Origin: an uncultured Candidatus Melainabacteria bacterium
GTDB taxonomy: Bacteria; Cyanobacteriota; Vampirovibrionia; Gastranaerophilales; Gastranaerophilaceae
NCBI GenBank assembly: GCA_934700385.1
Contig: CAKUXO010000004.1
Coordinates: forward strand, 1-64,000
Reading direction: 5' to 3'
Length of the DNA: 64,000 nucleotides
The notes under the pieces were generated by a model. The model worked only from the letters and a program-made list of their open reading frames with translations, made no database searches and was not told where the DNA came from. Below are positions 1 to 7,734 of the stretch, in pieces; position 1 is the first letter of the stretch; each line of letters begins with the position of its first letter. The position numbers and the translations under genes were made by a program.

Positions 1-596
1 GGTCTTAATGGTTCAAGAGTTGTTTCATGCCCTGGGGTATTATAAACTAAGCCAAGCATTTGTGCTTTACCAGCTTGAATTAAAGCCCAATCTGGAATAT
101 CAGAATAGTCTTTATAAATTGAAACGAAGTGTTTTGCTTGGTCTGAATTAATGTTTTCAGGAGAAAGTGCATTCATAACAATGTTTAAGGCTTCAATTCT
201 TGTTACGTCATTGTTTGGATAGAAATATCCATGTGGATAACCATTAACAAGTCCATAATAAGAAGCAACTTGAATATTTCTGTTTGCCCAGTGGTTTTGG
301 GTGTCTTTGTAGTCAAAAAGTTGTTTTGTGTCTTTTTCGTAAAGTCCAAGAGCTTTAATAACCATTGTTGAAAATTCGCCTCTTGTAACCTTTTGATCAG
401 GACGATATAAACCATCAGGATATCCCACAACGATTTGTTTATCTGTTAAAAATGTAACAGCTTCATAAGCCCAGTGACTAGGTGGCAAATCGGGATAGCT
501 TTCTGGTCCTTGTTCTAGTTGATAATCCGCCATAGCTGGATTAAGAGCTAAAGCTAATCCTATAATGGCAATAAGATTTAAAAGTATTTTTTTCAT
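1..596 (-). CDS. SLH-domain envelope protein (3' end cut by the window)
   Basis: Reading left from the ATG at 596, the product starts with a hydrophobic signal peptide ending in P-A-M-A. Two S-layer-homology repeats follow (about residues 28-80 and 88-145), each with an H-W-A..., G-Y-P-x-G and T-R-x-E pattern, and a third begins near residue 163 before the window ends. SLH domains tether exported proteins to cell-wall polymer; in Cyanobacteria-like diderms they are also found at the N-terminus of outer-membrane porins. Whether a beta barrel follows cannot be seen. A GGAG lies about 10 nt before the start. The SLH assignment is seen in the sequence; the full function is not known. Confidence 0.85.
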   Translation of the reverse strand, partial: MKKILLNLIAIIGLALALNPAMADYQLEQGPESYPDLPPSHWAYEAVTFLTDKQIVVGYPDGLYRPDQKVTRGEFSTMVIKALGLYEKDTKQLFDYKDTQNHWANRNIQVASYYGLVNGYPHGYFYPNNDVTRIEALNIVMNALSPENINSDQAKHFVSIYKDYSDIPDWALIQAGKAQMLGLVYNTPGHETTLEPLR

Positions 597-752
597 TTAT
601 AGCTACTCCATTTATATAGGTTAATTTTACATGCTAAAGAAAACGTATGCAAGTAGAATAATACATTTTCCTCTATACAAAGCATGTGAAAATTTTTTTT
701 GAACGTTAAGAATGTAAAAATTTCAATCATTTTATGTAGTACCCATGGATGA

Positions 753-780
753 TTGAAAAAAATGAGAAAAAATATATAAT
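753..780 (+). promoter_or_regulatory. Promoter of the 38-aa gene, leaderless type
   Basis: TTGAAA (753-758), a 16-nt spacer and a perfect TATAAT (775-780), followed by exactly 6 nt and the ATG at 787. There is no Shine-Dalgarno. The transcript should start at or next to the A of the ATG. Confidence 0.7.
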
Positions 781-786
781 CTCTCT

Positions 787-903
787 ATGATTAAAACAGC
801 ATTCTTAGAAATTTGGAATAACTTACATCCAATGACCCACTTGTGGATTGTTATTAGCAGCGTTGGAGTTTTATCTTTATACGCAATAATGGGATGTATG
901 TAA
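787..903 (+). CDS. 38-aa single-span membrane microprotein
   Basis: Short reading frame encoding 38 residues: a polar N-terminal half with two Trp and three His, then one hydrophobic stretch (about residues 18-37, LWIVISSVGVLSLYA) ending in G-C-M. It should be a small inner-membrane protein with a short cytoplasmic or periplasmic head. No family is recognised. Support comes from its promoter: a consensus TATAAT lies exactly 6 nt before the ATG, the same geometry as at many recognisable genes in this window. It converges on the next gene with a 2-nt gap. The function is unknown. Confidence 0.55.
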   Translation: MIKTAFLEIWNNLHPMTHLWIVISSVGVLSLYAIMGCM

Positions 904-905
904 AA

Positions 906-1178
906 TTAAATATTAACGTCAAAGTTGCGGATATTTTTATCTGACGCTTTTAAATTCATACCGACAATCATCGCTTGTCTTGTGTATAAATTAATTTCTT
1001 TTGAAACATTACCATTAAAAACATCATCATATCTTGATGTTTTATCTGTTAATCCACTAAAAATATTTCCTACAGGATTAACTGAATCTATATTTAATTT
1101 ATTGAACTTTTGAGTTTGCGCACCTTTTGAGGTTACGTTAAAGCCAAACCCAGAATTTAAGTTGTAATTTTCGCTCAT
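906..1178 (-). CDS. Small hypothetical protein (90 aa)
   Basis: Encodes 90 mostly polar residues with a basic C-terminal third (R-Q-A-M-I-V-G-M-N-L-K-A-S-D-K-N-I-R-N-F-D-V-N). No signal peptide, membrane segment or Cys pair is seen. The Asn/Ser/Gly-rich start resembles the low-complexity N-termini of other unknown proteins in this window. An AAGAG lies just before the ATG at a short distance. The gene is convergent with the 38-aa gene and probably transcribed alone. No family is recognised; composition and codon use are those of a normal gene. Confidence 0.55.
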   Translation of the reverse strand: MSENYNLNSGFGFNVTSKGAQTQKFNKLNIDSVNPVGNIFSGLTDKTSRYDDVFNGNVSKEINLYTRQAMIVGMNLKASDKNIRNFDVNI

Positions 1179-1355
1179 AACTCTTACTTTATTGTCTTAA
1201 TGATATCTTTATTAACGGCAAGTTTTTTAATGAACTTTAGGAATTTTTGGTGATTATTAAGAATTATGAAGAAAAAATATTCTTTATTTTAAGGGTGTAT
1301 TTAAAATGAGTTTATATGATAAATGATATTGTTTAGCGTATGTTTCATTCCGCAG

Positions 1356-1494
1356 TTTCAAAATTTAACTCATACGAAAATGAAATATGTAGTAAGTTTA
1401 TGCGCTAACACATTAATCTATAGCATTAACACACCCTTTGTTGCAGGTGCTAAACTTACTACAATTTATTTCATTCAAGAGTTAAATTTTGAAA
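1356..1494. repeat. Long imperfect inverted repeat (about 45-nt arms)
   Basis: Left arm 1356-1400 pairs with right arm 1451-1494 around a 50-nt loop. Two blocks are perfect: tttcaaaatttaactc (1356-1371) with gagttaaattttgaaa (1479-1494), and tgtagtaagttta (1388-1400) with taaacttactaca (1451-1463); the middle pairs imperfectly. It could be a MITE-like element, a structured RNA or a recombination site. The outer boxes ATTTAAC and GTTAAAT match integron attC R-box consensus letters, but no integrase is present. Confidence 0.75.
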
Positions 1495-1536
1495 GGTTGA
1501 CACCCAAAAGGGTGCGAGCCACGTTTTTCTTTTTCG

Positions 1537-1586
1537 GTTCACTTTTTCTTTTTGCGTTGGCGATTGAACAAAAAGAAAAAGTGAAC
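1537..1586. repeat. 18-bp perfect inverted repeat (hairpin)
   Basis: gttcactttttctttttg (1537-1554) is the exact reverse complement of 1569-1586, with a 14-nt loop. It does not look like a simple terminator, because no T-run follows the right arm and no gene ends just upstream. It sits directly after the long palindrome and may be part of the same element. Confidence 0.8.
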
Positions 1587-1769
1587 AAAAACTTTAGTTT
1601 TTCACAAATATTTTTAATTATTTTTTATTGGATTAGTTAATCTATCTTATGAAAAACATCATCAAAAATCAAAAAAACCTAAACATAATTATTTATATAG
1701 TATAATCATTTTATACGAAGAAAATAATTTTAAATTTGATATAATGAAATAAAATAAAAAGGAAAAAAG

Positions 1770-3008
1770 ATGACTTTAAGACAGATATTAAAAAGATTAT
1801 CAATATTTTTAGCGATTTTTGTATTATTTTGTATAACAAATTTTCAAAATCCTGCTATGGCATTAACTCCGCAAGGTCTTTATGACAGAGCTTGGAGATT
1901 AATTGCAACAAAGTATGTTGATGACACTCAAAATCAACAAAACTGGGAGCGTTGGCGTCATAAATATGATAGCGTTATTGTAGATGAAGAAGACGCTTAT
2001 GTTGCAATAGGCACAATGGTTGATAGTCTTGGTGATGTCTATACAAAATTTTTAACTCCAAAAGAATATAAAGAAGAATCTGAAAGCATACAGGGTTCTT
2101 TGAAAGGTATTGGGGTTCAAATTGGTGTAAGAGATGGCAAACTTTTAATTATTGCCCCTCTTGAAGATACCCCTGGGGAACGTGCCGGCTTAAAAAGTGA
2201 AGATGAAATCTTAGAAATTGATGGAAAATCAACAAAAGGTATCACTGTTGAGGCTGCTGCAGACAAAATTAGAGGACCAGAAGGAACAAAAGTTCAACTT
2301 TTGATTAAAAGAAAAGGTGAAGAAAATAAACTTTACACCGTTCAAAGAGATACAATTGAATTAAAATCTGTTTCAACAAAAGCACCAAAAGTTGGTAAAG
2401 TTGACGATAACCTTGGTTATATCCGCTTGAGTTCATTTATTTCAAGAAATGCTGCAAGCGAATTTCAAAATGCGCTTAATGAATTAAAAGATAAAGATGG
2501 CTTAATTATTGACCTTCGTTCTAACCCTGGGGGACTTTTAACTAATGCAATTTATATCGCTGATATGCTTTTAAGTTCAAAAGTAATTGTTTCAACTGTT
2601 GATAGAGATGGCTATAAAGAAACTCAAAATTCTCTTTCACAAGTTACAACAAAACAGCCGATTGTTGTTTTGATTAATGGCGGTTCTGCTTCTGCTTCTG
2701 AAATTTTATCGGGGGCTTTGAAAGATAATAAAAGAGCAACAATCGTTGGTAAAAAATCTTTTGGTAAAGGTTTAGTTCAAGAAATCAACAAACTTCCTGA
2801 TGGTTCAGCACTTCATATCACAATTCAAAAATATTTAACTCCAAATGGAACAGATATCCATAAAAAAGGTATAACTCCTGATTTTACGGTTGAATTAACT
2901 GAAGAAGATATTAAAGCTAATAAAGACCCACAATTGGCTAAAGCGTGTGAAATTCTGCAACAAAAAGCACATAAAAACGTTACTATGCCAAACGTTAGTT
3001 TAAAATAA
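1770..3008 (+). CDS. ctpA: C-terminal processing peptidase (S41 family, CtpA/Prc type)
   Basis: A 412-residue exported serine protease. A signal peptide (about residues 1-31, ending P-A-M-A) is followed by a helical cap, a PDZ domain (about 108-195, S-L-K-G-I-G-V-Q-I) and the S41 core. The Ser/Lys dyad is visible: Ser308 in G-G-S-A-S-A-S-E-I and Lys333 in S-F-G-K-G-L-V-Q, with the family's 25-residue spacing. Relatives cleave C-terminal tails of periplasmic or lumenal proteins; in Cyanobacteria CtpA matures D1, which cannot be the role here if the cell is non-photosynthetic, so envelope or peptidoglycan-enzyme turnover is likelier. An AAAGGA ribosome site precedes the ATG. Monocistronic as far as can be seen. 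Confidence 0.95.
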   Translation: MTLRQILKRLSIFLAIFVLFCITNFQNPAMALTPQGLYDRAWRLIATKYVDDTQNQQNWERWRHKYDSVIVDEEDAYVAIGTMVDSLGDVYTKFLTPKEYKEESESIQGSLKGIGVQIGVRDGKLLIIAPLEDTPGERAGLKSEDEILEIDGKSTKGITVEAAADKIRGPEGTKVQLLIKRKGEENKLYTVQRDTIELKSVSTKAPKVGKVDDNLGYIRLSSFISRNAASEFQNALNELKDKDGLIIDLRSNPGGLLTNAIYIADMLLSSKVIVSTVDRDGYKETQNSLSQVTTKQPIVVLINGGSASASEILSGALKDNKRATIVGKKSFGKGLVQEINKLPDGSALHITIQKYLTPNGTDIHKKGITPDFTVELTEEDIKANKDPQLAKACEILQQKAHKNVTMPNVSLK

Positions 3009-3014
3009 AATAAA

Positions 3015-3665
3015 TTAAGAATATAAAAGCCCCTCGGTTAGAACAAATCTGCCTAGGGGTTTTACTTTGCAATATTGTTCAAGGCTTTTTATAAAGCAAG
3101 GGTTTTCACAAAAACCGCCGCTAATTGCAATTTTTTCAGGTTTTTTTGTGAAAATAAAAGCGTTATATGCAATCCCGTGGATAAATTTTGAAATTGCAAC
3201 GCTCGCTTCAAGCCCTTGGGCTATGTCATCCATTATTTTTTCAAGTCCAAAAATGCCACAGGTAATCATATATTTTTCTTCTGTAAAGGCTAAATCTTTA
3301 ACTTCGACATTATAAAATTTTAAAAGCATTTCAATAGTAGCGCCCGTTGCAGAAGCACAAGAAGTGTTCCAATCCATATCTTTAAATTTTTTATTTTTAA
3401 ATTCAACATATTTAATATCTCTTGAACCTAAATCAAGGGCGATGAAATCATCTTCAAGATATTTTTTTGCACCTTTAGCTAATGCTACAACCTCATTAAC
3501 ATAAACGCCTTCTTTTTTAATTAGGCTGTGACCTGTGCATTTTTCATAAGTTAAATTTAGTTTTTTTAAGTCTTTTGTTGGAATAACTTCAAATTTTTTT
3601 TCATTATTTGAAATCGTTAAAATTTTACTCCAAGTTGTTCCAGCGTCAATATATCTTTTTTCCAT
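3015..3665 (-). CDS. BadF/BadG/BcrA/HgdC-type activator ATPase
   Basis: A 216-residue ASKHA-fold ATPase of the 2-hydroxyacyl-CoA dehydratase/benzoyl-CoA reductase activator family. Visible signatures are the N-terminal D-A-G-T-T phosphate loop, L-D-L-G-S-R-D-I-K (family D-I-G-G-Q-D-x-K), N-T-S-C-A-S-A-T-G (family C-A-A-G-T-G), I-T-C-G-I-F-G (family C-x-V-F) and I-S-G-G-F-C-E-N. The two Cys are 32 residues apart, as expected for the [4Fe-4S] cluster shared at the homodimer interface. Such proteins use ATP to push a low-potential electron into a dehydratase. No dehydratase alpha or beta gene lies nearby; the only partner is the gene ending 3 nt upstream, so the electron acceptor is unknown. Confidence 0.8.
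   Translation of the reverse strand: MEKRYIDAGTTWSKILTISNNEKKFEVIPTKDLKKLNLTYEKCTGHSLIKKEGVYVNEVVALAKGAKKYLEDDFIALDLGSRDIKYVEFKNKKFKDMDWNTSCASATGATIEMLLKFYNVEVKDLAFTEEKYMITCGIFGLEKIMDDIAQGLEASVAISKFIHGIAYNAFIFTKKPEKIAISGGFCENPCFIKSLEQYCKVKPLGRFVLTEGLLYS
3025..3063. terminator. Weak hairpin at the ctpA 3' end
   Basis: aaaag-cccct pairs with agggg-tttt around a 20-nt loop, just after the ctpA stop and inside the end of the opposite gene. The T-run is short, so it may be only a partial terminator. Confidence 0.35.
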
Positions 3666-3667
3666 TT

Positions 3668-4402
3668 TTACCTTAGTTTAATAAATGCTTCAATTTTTGC
3701 TTTAATGCTGTTTGTTGGGGTTGAATCGACATCAATAAAAAGCCCTTGATATTTTTCAGCTAAATGTTTTGCAATAAGCGTTTTAGAGCAAAAGGCTTGT
3801 GTGAAAAAAACAGTCGGAAGATTTTTTTTAACATAAGTTTCAATCTCCCAATCCCCAGGGTAGCCTGCTTCAACTGCCCTTGTCCAGCCAAAAACCTCAG
3901 TATTATTAGGAAAAAGGTCTAATAAATTAAGTTCATTTGGCGGAACACCCCAAAAACCAAAAGCGGGTTCAACTTGTTTTAAATATGAATAATCTTTTTG
4001 TTCATAAATGTTTTTTGTAATTAATTCAATTTTTTCTTTTAAGGGAAGATTACTTTTTGAAATAGGCAAAATAAGATTATCAGGGTTTTCACATCTATCT
4101 TCAAAAACACTTTGAATTATTTTAAGCCCTTTTTCTTCTAATATTTTTGAAATGAAAAAAGCGCTATCGCATTTATCTTTTCCAATTGGCGCTAAAATAG
4201 CGATAATTCTATCTTTTAAATAAATAGCGTTATTATAGATGTTTTTAATAATAGTACAATACGCCCTTGGGCATTCATCTAAATTTGGATAAGAATAATC
4301 TATATCTAAATCAACCCAAGTTGCGTTTTTGTACTTCTCTTTATATTCTTTAATAAGCTCTTTTCTAGGATAGCCCCAAAAAGCAATTATATCTTTTTTC
4401 AT
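3668..4402 (-). CDS. Unknown protein paired with the activator ATPase; FWG-x-P duplication
   Basis: Encodes 244 residues of no family I recognise. It looks like two related halves: each begins with a hydrophobic strand and an F-W-G-x-P-x-x-E-L motif (near residue 8 and near residue 155). Cys residues are scattered (D-E-C-P-R-A-Y-C, D-K-C-D, E-D-R-C-E, Q-A-F-C), enough to bind a metal or cluster. It ends 3 nt before the HgdC-like ATPase and must be co-transcribed, so it may be the acceptor or scaffold for that ATPase. I start at the ATG (4402): an extended -10 (TGT-TAAAAT) lies 7 nt before it, which favours it over the in-frame TTG at 4423. Confidence 0.65.
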   Translation of the reverse strand: MKKDIIAFWGYPRKELIKEYKEKYKNATWVDLDIDYSYPNLDECPRAYCTIIKNIYNNAIYLKDRIIAILAPIGKDKCDSAFFISKILEEKGLKIIQSVFEDRCENPDNLILPISKSNLPLKEKIELITKNIYEQKDYSYLKQVEPAFGFWGVPPNELNLLDLFPNNTEVFGWTRAVEAGYPGDWEIETYVKKNLPTVFFTQAFCSKTLIAKHLAEKYQGLFIDVDSTPTNSIKAKIEAFIKLR

Positions 4403-4409
4403 AGTGTTT

Positions 4410-4418
4410 ATTTTAACA
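4410..4418 (-). promoter_or_regulatory. Extended -10 for the activator unit
   Basis: Read on the minus strand, TG-T-TAAAAT is followed by 7 nt and the ATG at 4402. No SD is present, so the mRNA is probably leaderless or nearly so. Confidence 0.5.
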
Positions 4419-4426
4419 CACAAAAA

Positions 4427-4864
4427 TTATTTTGTTCGGTTTAAAAAAGATTTTAAGGCGTCTTGCTTTGTTTGAGGCGCAGAAAGGTCAATTGCTTCAA
4501 AGTCATCATATTCTTGATTAACAAAAGCACTTCCATAGAACTTTTTAACAAAAACAAGAATTACATAAAGAATTATGGCGCAAAAAGCAACAGCCATCAT
4601 TGTTTTTAAAAATAAGCCGATTACTTTTTTACCTTCTTGCTTAGCGTCGGGCACAACATTTTTCTTAACTTCGTTTGCGTTAAGTGGCTCTATATCTAAA
4701 TCATTAACCTTAACATCGTGTTGTATTAATTCCATTTTGTTTTGGTTTTGATTAGGTAGAGGTACTTCTGGACTTATTTCAGCTAAAACAGGTGTTGATA
4801 GTGAAACCAAAGTCATTAGAAAAATTGTTGTAAAAGCTATTTTTTTAGGAAGATTTTTTAGCAT
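4427..4864 (-). CDS. Exported or membrane protein of unknown function, RNase E/G operon
   Basis: Encodes 145 residues: a signal peptide or first membrane segment (residues about 9-28, ending V-L-A), a Pro/Asn/Gln-rich linker, a second hydrophobic segment (about 85-107, A-V-A-F-C-A-I-I-L-Y-V-I-L-V-F-V) and an acidic then basic cytoplasmic tail. The topology, a periplasmic linker with a single-span anchor and short tail, recalls FliO-like flagellar assembly proteins, but I cannot claim homology. The start overlaps the end of the RNase E/G gene by 20 nt, so translation is probably coupled. Confidence 0.6.
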   Translation of the reverse strand: MLKNLPKKIAFTTIFLMTLVSLSTPVLAEISPEVPLPNQNQNKMELIQHDVKVNDLDIEPLNANEVKKNVVPDAKQEGKKVIGLFLKTMMAVAFCAIILYVILVFVKKFYGSAFVNQEYDDFEAIDLSAPQTKQDALKSFLNRTK

Positions 4865-6704
4865 TTTTTGTTCTTGTGCTCCTTCTTCTTGGTTTAGCTT
4901 CTTTTACTTCTTCGGTTTTTTCTTCTTTTGTTTCAACTTCAGATTCAGTTTTTGCTATTTCTTCGGTTCTTTCTTCTTTGTTTTCCGTTTTTATTTCCTC
5001 AGGAACTTCTTTTTCAATTTCTTTTTTTCTTGTTTTCTTTGCTTTTCTTGAAAGTTTTTTTACTTCTTGAGGTGCTTCTTTTTCTGGTTTTTGTTCAGAT
5101 TCTTTAGGAGTTTCAGCCTTAGTTTCTTCAACTTTAACTTCTTCAACTTTAACTTCATTTTCTTCTTTAGGTTGAGTTGAAGTTTTTTCTTCAACAGCTT
5201 CAATAGCACCTTCTAAGGTAACATCTTTAATTAAATCATCAATCATTTCATTCATTTTTTCTTTTGAAATTTCTTGAATTTCATTATCTTGAATTTTTGG
5301 TTGATTATTTTGTTGTTGATTTTGTTGATTTTGTTGATTTTGGTTGTTTTTATTATTTTTATCACGTCTTTGATTTTTATCAAATTTATGATTTTTTTGA
5401 TTTGGCGCAACTTCAGTGTTTGAATTAGAGAAGTTAGAGTTAAAAGGTCCTTTAATTTTGTTCATTTTTGCTCTATTTTCACCAATTGATGTTGGAGTTG
5501 CAAATTTTAAATCGTCTATAATAAAACCTTGACCGTTACATTTATCACATTTTTTAGTGAAAATTTCACATAAACTTTGACCTTGTCTGTGTCTTGTTAA
5601 TTCAACAAGACCAAGGTCAGAAAGTTGTCCGACTTGTGGTTTTGCTTTGTCTTTTTCTAAAACAATTTCAAAATGTTCTAAAAGTGCCAATTTATCCATT
5701 CTTGAAGCCATATCAATAAAATCGATAATTACCATACCGCCAATGTTTCTTAGTTTTAATTGACGTGCGATTTCATCTGCTGCTTGAATGTTTGTTTTTA
5801 AAATTGTTTCAGCTTGATTAGATGAGCTTGTGAATTTACCAGAGTTAACATCAACAACCGTTAAGGCTTCTGTTTGTTGAATAAATAAATATCCGCCTAG
5901 GGGAAGATTAACTCTTGTGTTAAGTGAATTTAAAATTTCTTTATTAACACCTGTTGCAACTAAAAGAGGCTCGTTACCTTTGTGCATTGAAACTTTTATC
6001 TGCATATTCCAATGTTGCAAAAGTTGAGTTGTTCTATGAAGTGCAAAAGCAGTATCTACAACAATTTCTTCAACATTAGCGTCACAGGCTTCTCTTATAA
6101 CTCTATATAATAAATCTTGATCTCTGTATAATAATGTTGGTGGATTAGCACTATCAGCTGCGTTAACAATTGAATTCCATTTATCTAAAAGAATTTCAAT
6201 GTCTTCTTGAATTTCTGCATCAGATTGACCTTCTGCTTCTGTTCTAACAATAACCCCTACTCCAACGGGTTTTAATAAGCTAACGATTGATTTTAATCTT
6301 GCTCTTTCTTTTTGAGATGTAATTTTTTTAGAAACATTTACCCCTTTTTCATCAGGTAATAAAACTAAAAATCTTCCAGGGAGAGAAAGCGCTGTTGTAA
6401 CACGAGGTCCTTTGTGTCCTGTTGGTTCTTTAACAACCTGAACAATAAGTTTTTGGTTAGGTTTAACTTTTTCTTTTAAGCTACCTGTACCCATAATATC
6501 ATCTGTGTGGATAAAACCCATTTTATCAGGCATACCAACATCCACAAACGCTGCTTCAATTGATGGAAGAATGTTATCAACTCTTGAAAGATAAACATCT
6601 CCTAATAATACATCGCCTTTTGAAACAAAAAATTCGCTAACTTTATTGTCCTCGATAACCGCTGCGATGTTATCTTTTTCGGAAATTATAATTTTTTTCG
6701 ACAT
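4845..6704 (-). CDS. rng: Ribonuclease E/G
   Basis: Endoribonuclease of the RNase E/G family, 619 residues, central to mRNA decay and rRNA/tRNA 5' processing. The order is an S1 RNA-binding domain (about 35-120), RNase H-like and 5'-sensor parts, and the DNase I-like catalytic part with both metal aspartates (V-V-D-V-N-S-G-K and I-I-D-F-I-D-M). The zinc-link Cys pair C-D-K-C-N-G-Q-G is at about 398. After residue 410 comes a disordered tail, first Asn/Gln-rich (repeated N-Q-Q) and then Lys/Glu-rich with a basic C-terminus, likely the scaffold for partners or RNA. The AAAGGA SD is well placed. The DUF2344 gene lies 18 nt upstream, a common pairing. Confidence 0.95.
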   Translation of the reverse strand: MSKKIIISEKDNIAAVIEDNKVSEFFVSKGDVLLGDVYLSRVDNILPSIEAAFVDVGMPDKMGFIHTDDIMGTGSLKEKVKPNQKLIVQVVKEPTGHKGPRVTTALSLPGRFLVLLPDEKGVNVSKKITSQKERARLKSIVSLLKPVGVGVIVRTEAEGQSDAEIQEDIEILLDKWNSIVNAADSANPPTLLYRDQDLLYRVIREACDANVEEIVVDTAFALHRTTQLLQHWNMQIKVSMHKGNEPLLVATGVNKEILNSLNTRVNLPLGGYLFIQQTEALTVVDVNSGKFTSSSNQAETILKTNIQAADEIARQLKLRNIGGMVIIDFIDMASRMDKLALLEHFEIVLEKDKAKPQVGQLSDLGLVELTRHRQGQSLCEIFTKKCDKCNGQGFIIDDLKFATPTSIGENRAKMNKIKGPFNSNFSNSNTEVAPNQKNHKFDKNQRRDKNNKNNQNQQNQQNQQQNNQPKIQDNEIQEISKEKMNEMIDDLIKDVTLEGAIEAVEEKTSTQPKEENEVKVEEVKVEETKAETPKESEQKPEKEAPQEVKKLSRKAKKTRKKEIEKEVPEEIKTENKEERTEEIAKTESEVETKEEKTEEVKEAKPRRRSTRTKNAKKSS

Positions 6705-6722
6705 GGTAAAATTCCTTTAAAC

Positions 6723-7412
6723 TTAAATTACTCTCAAGTCGGTATCGAAAAATTCCACTCTTTTTATTTTGAAAATGTTAAAGTCGCCAAACAATGTTTT
6801 TAAAAATTCATCTGCCCTTAATGCGGGTATTTCTTCATTTTGTCCTGCTTTTAAAACAAAAGTAATAACACCATTTTCGCTAACTTGCGCACATTTTAGG
6901 GAATTTCGATAATTAATCGTTTTTTCTATACCTTTTTTAGTTTTCTTCGTAATTAAAATTTCTTGCGAAGATAAACACTTTTCTATAATATAGCGTATTT
7001 TTTCTAAATTGTAAATATGATTTTTTTCATTTTTTATTATAGCTTCATATTTTGCCCATTGAACATAGTTTTCAAGGGATTTTGGTTCTTTTGAGTTTTC
7101 ATCAATTTCTTCTAGAGAAATTATTTTTAAGCTATTTGGGGAATTTTTTTCAAAAGTTTCAATAAAATCTTTTTTAAGAGGTTCTTTTGTTTGAAAATTA
7201 ACAAGCTCACATTCTGATTCAATAAAAATCGGCAAAGCCGGAGAATATGAAACTTTTGGCATTTTATTAAAACCTTGAGATAACACAAGTTTAAGCTCAC
7301 ATCTTCTAAATATTTTTAAAATTAAATTTTGCCAATCAAGATGTGAAATAAATCTAAGTTCATTTGTTTTTGTAACTTTTATTCTATGCTTGTAGTTTGT
7401 TTCGTTTTGCAT
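6723..7412 (-). CDS. DUF2344 / radical-SAM-linked protein
   Basis: A 229-residue protein of the TIGR03936 type. The N-terminus carries the family hallmark: basic strand, L-R-F-I-S-H-L-D-W, then R-R-C-E-L, S-Q-G-F-N-K-M-P-K-V-S-Y-S-P-A-L-P. In many bacteria this domain is fused to, or sits beside, a B12-binding radical-SAM protein and next to RNase E/G; here it is separate and the radical-SAM partner is not in the window. Its true activity is unknown; tRNA or rRNA modification has been suggested from context. The start overlaps the upstream gene by 29 nt, suggesting coupling. Confidence 0.85.
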   Translation of the reverse strand: MQNETNYKHRIKVTKTNELRFISHLDWQNLILKIFRRCELKLVLSQGFNKMPKVSYSPALPIFIESECELVNFQTKEPLKKDFIETFEKNSPNSLKIISLEEIDENSKEPKSLENYVQWAKYEAIIKNEKNHIYNLEKIRYIIEKCLSSQEILITKKTKKGIEKTINYRNSLKCAQVSENGVITFVLKAGQNEEIPALRADEFLKTLFGDFNIFKIKRVEFFDTDLRVI

Positions 7413-7608
7413 TATTAATTTTTTTTATAAATTCAAGTTCTTGGTTTTGCGAATAGTTTAAGTCGTTTTGGGACATAAAATGAGATTGAAGTTCATTAAG
7501 ATAATTAATTTCGTTAATGGTTTTAGAAAGCTGTTCTTCTTTAACATCTTTCACCATTTTAGAAAAAATCCTGTTATTTATAAAGCTATCTTCAAAAAAT
7601 GTTCTCAT
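7384..7608 (-). CDS. Small hypothetical protein (74 aa)
   Basis: I start at the ATG at 7608 because a perfect TATAAT lies exactly 6 nt upstream of it; a longer frame to 7746 would read through the promoter. The 74 residues are charged, helical and rich in Asn/Gln (M-R-T-F-F-E-D-S-F-I-N-N-R..., N-E-I-N-Y-L-N-E-L), with no membrane segment or Cys. It is the first gene of the DUF2344-RNase E/G operon and overlaps DUF2344 by 29 nt. No family is recognised. Confidence 0.6.
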   Translation of the reverse strand: MRTFFEDSFINNRIFSKMVKDVKEEQLSKTINEINYLNELQSHFMSQNDLNYSQNQELEFIKKINNAKRNKLQA

Positions 7609-7614
7609 ATAAAT

Positions 7615-7620
7615 ATTATA
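7615..7620 (-). promoter_or_regulatory. -10 of the RNase E/G operon, leaderless type
   Basis: Perfect TATAAT on the minus strand, 6 nt (ATTTAT) before the ATG at 7608. No SD. Confidence 0.65.
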
Positions 7621-7734
7621 AACACGAACATGCCCAAGGGTTAGTATGTAAAGATTTGTAACAAAAGTATATAATTTTGATATCTCGCTTAAGAAATTGT
7701 TTTTATATAAATGTAAGAAAAAAGGGATTTTAAA

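Larger units (their letters stand above)
1179..1769. other. 591-nt gene-free stretch with structured repeats
   Basis: The longest non-coding stretch in the window, between two divergent genes. It contains a long imperfect palindrome (1356-1494), a small perfect hairpin caccc-aaaa-gggtg (1501-1514) and an 18-bp perfect inverted repeat (1537-1586). After that there is only AT-rich sequence, with TATAAT-like hexamers near 1699 and 1738 that may belong to the ctpA promoter. One open frame (1323-1640) crosses the palindromes, but it lacks an SD or a correctly placed -10 and its protein is just the translated repeats. Confidence 0.7.

Noticed and set aside
1363..1487. Integron attC site
   Set aside because: The R-box letters fit and the length is in range, but no integrase, cassette array or second attC is present and pairing continues outside the boxes. 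Kept only as an alternative within the palindrome finding.
1323..1640. 105-codon open frame across the palindromes
   Set aside because: It has no SD and no -10 at the right distance, and its sequence is dictated by the inverted repeats and poly-T tracts.
4403..4423. TTG start extending the FWG-x-P protein by 7 residues
   Set aside because: It overlaps a good extended -10 placed correctly for the ATG at 4402.
4876..5070. Ser/Phe-rich open frame opposite the RNase E/G tail
   Set aside because: A shadow of Lys/Glu codons on the other strand.
5300..5345. CRISPR-like tandem repeat (ttgttgatt units)
   Set aside because: It lies inside the RNase E/G gene and encodes the Asn/Gln tail; no spacers.
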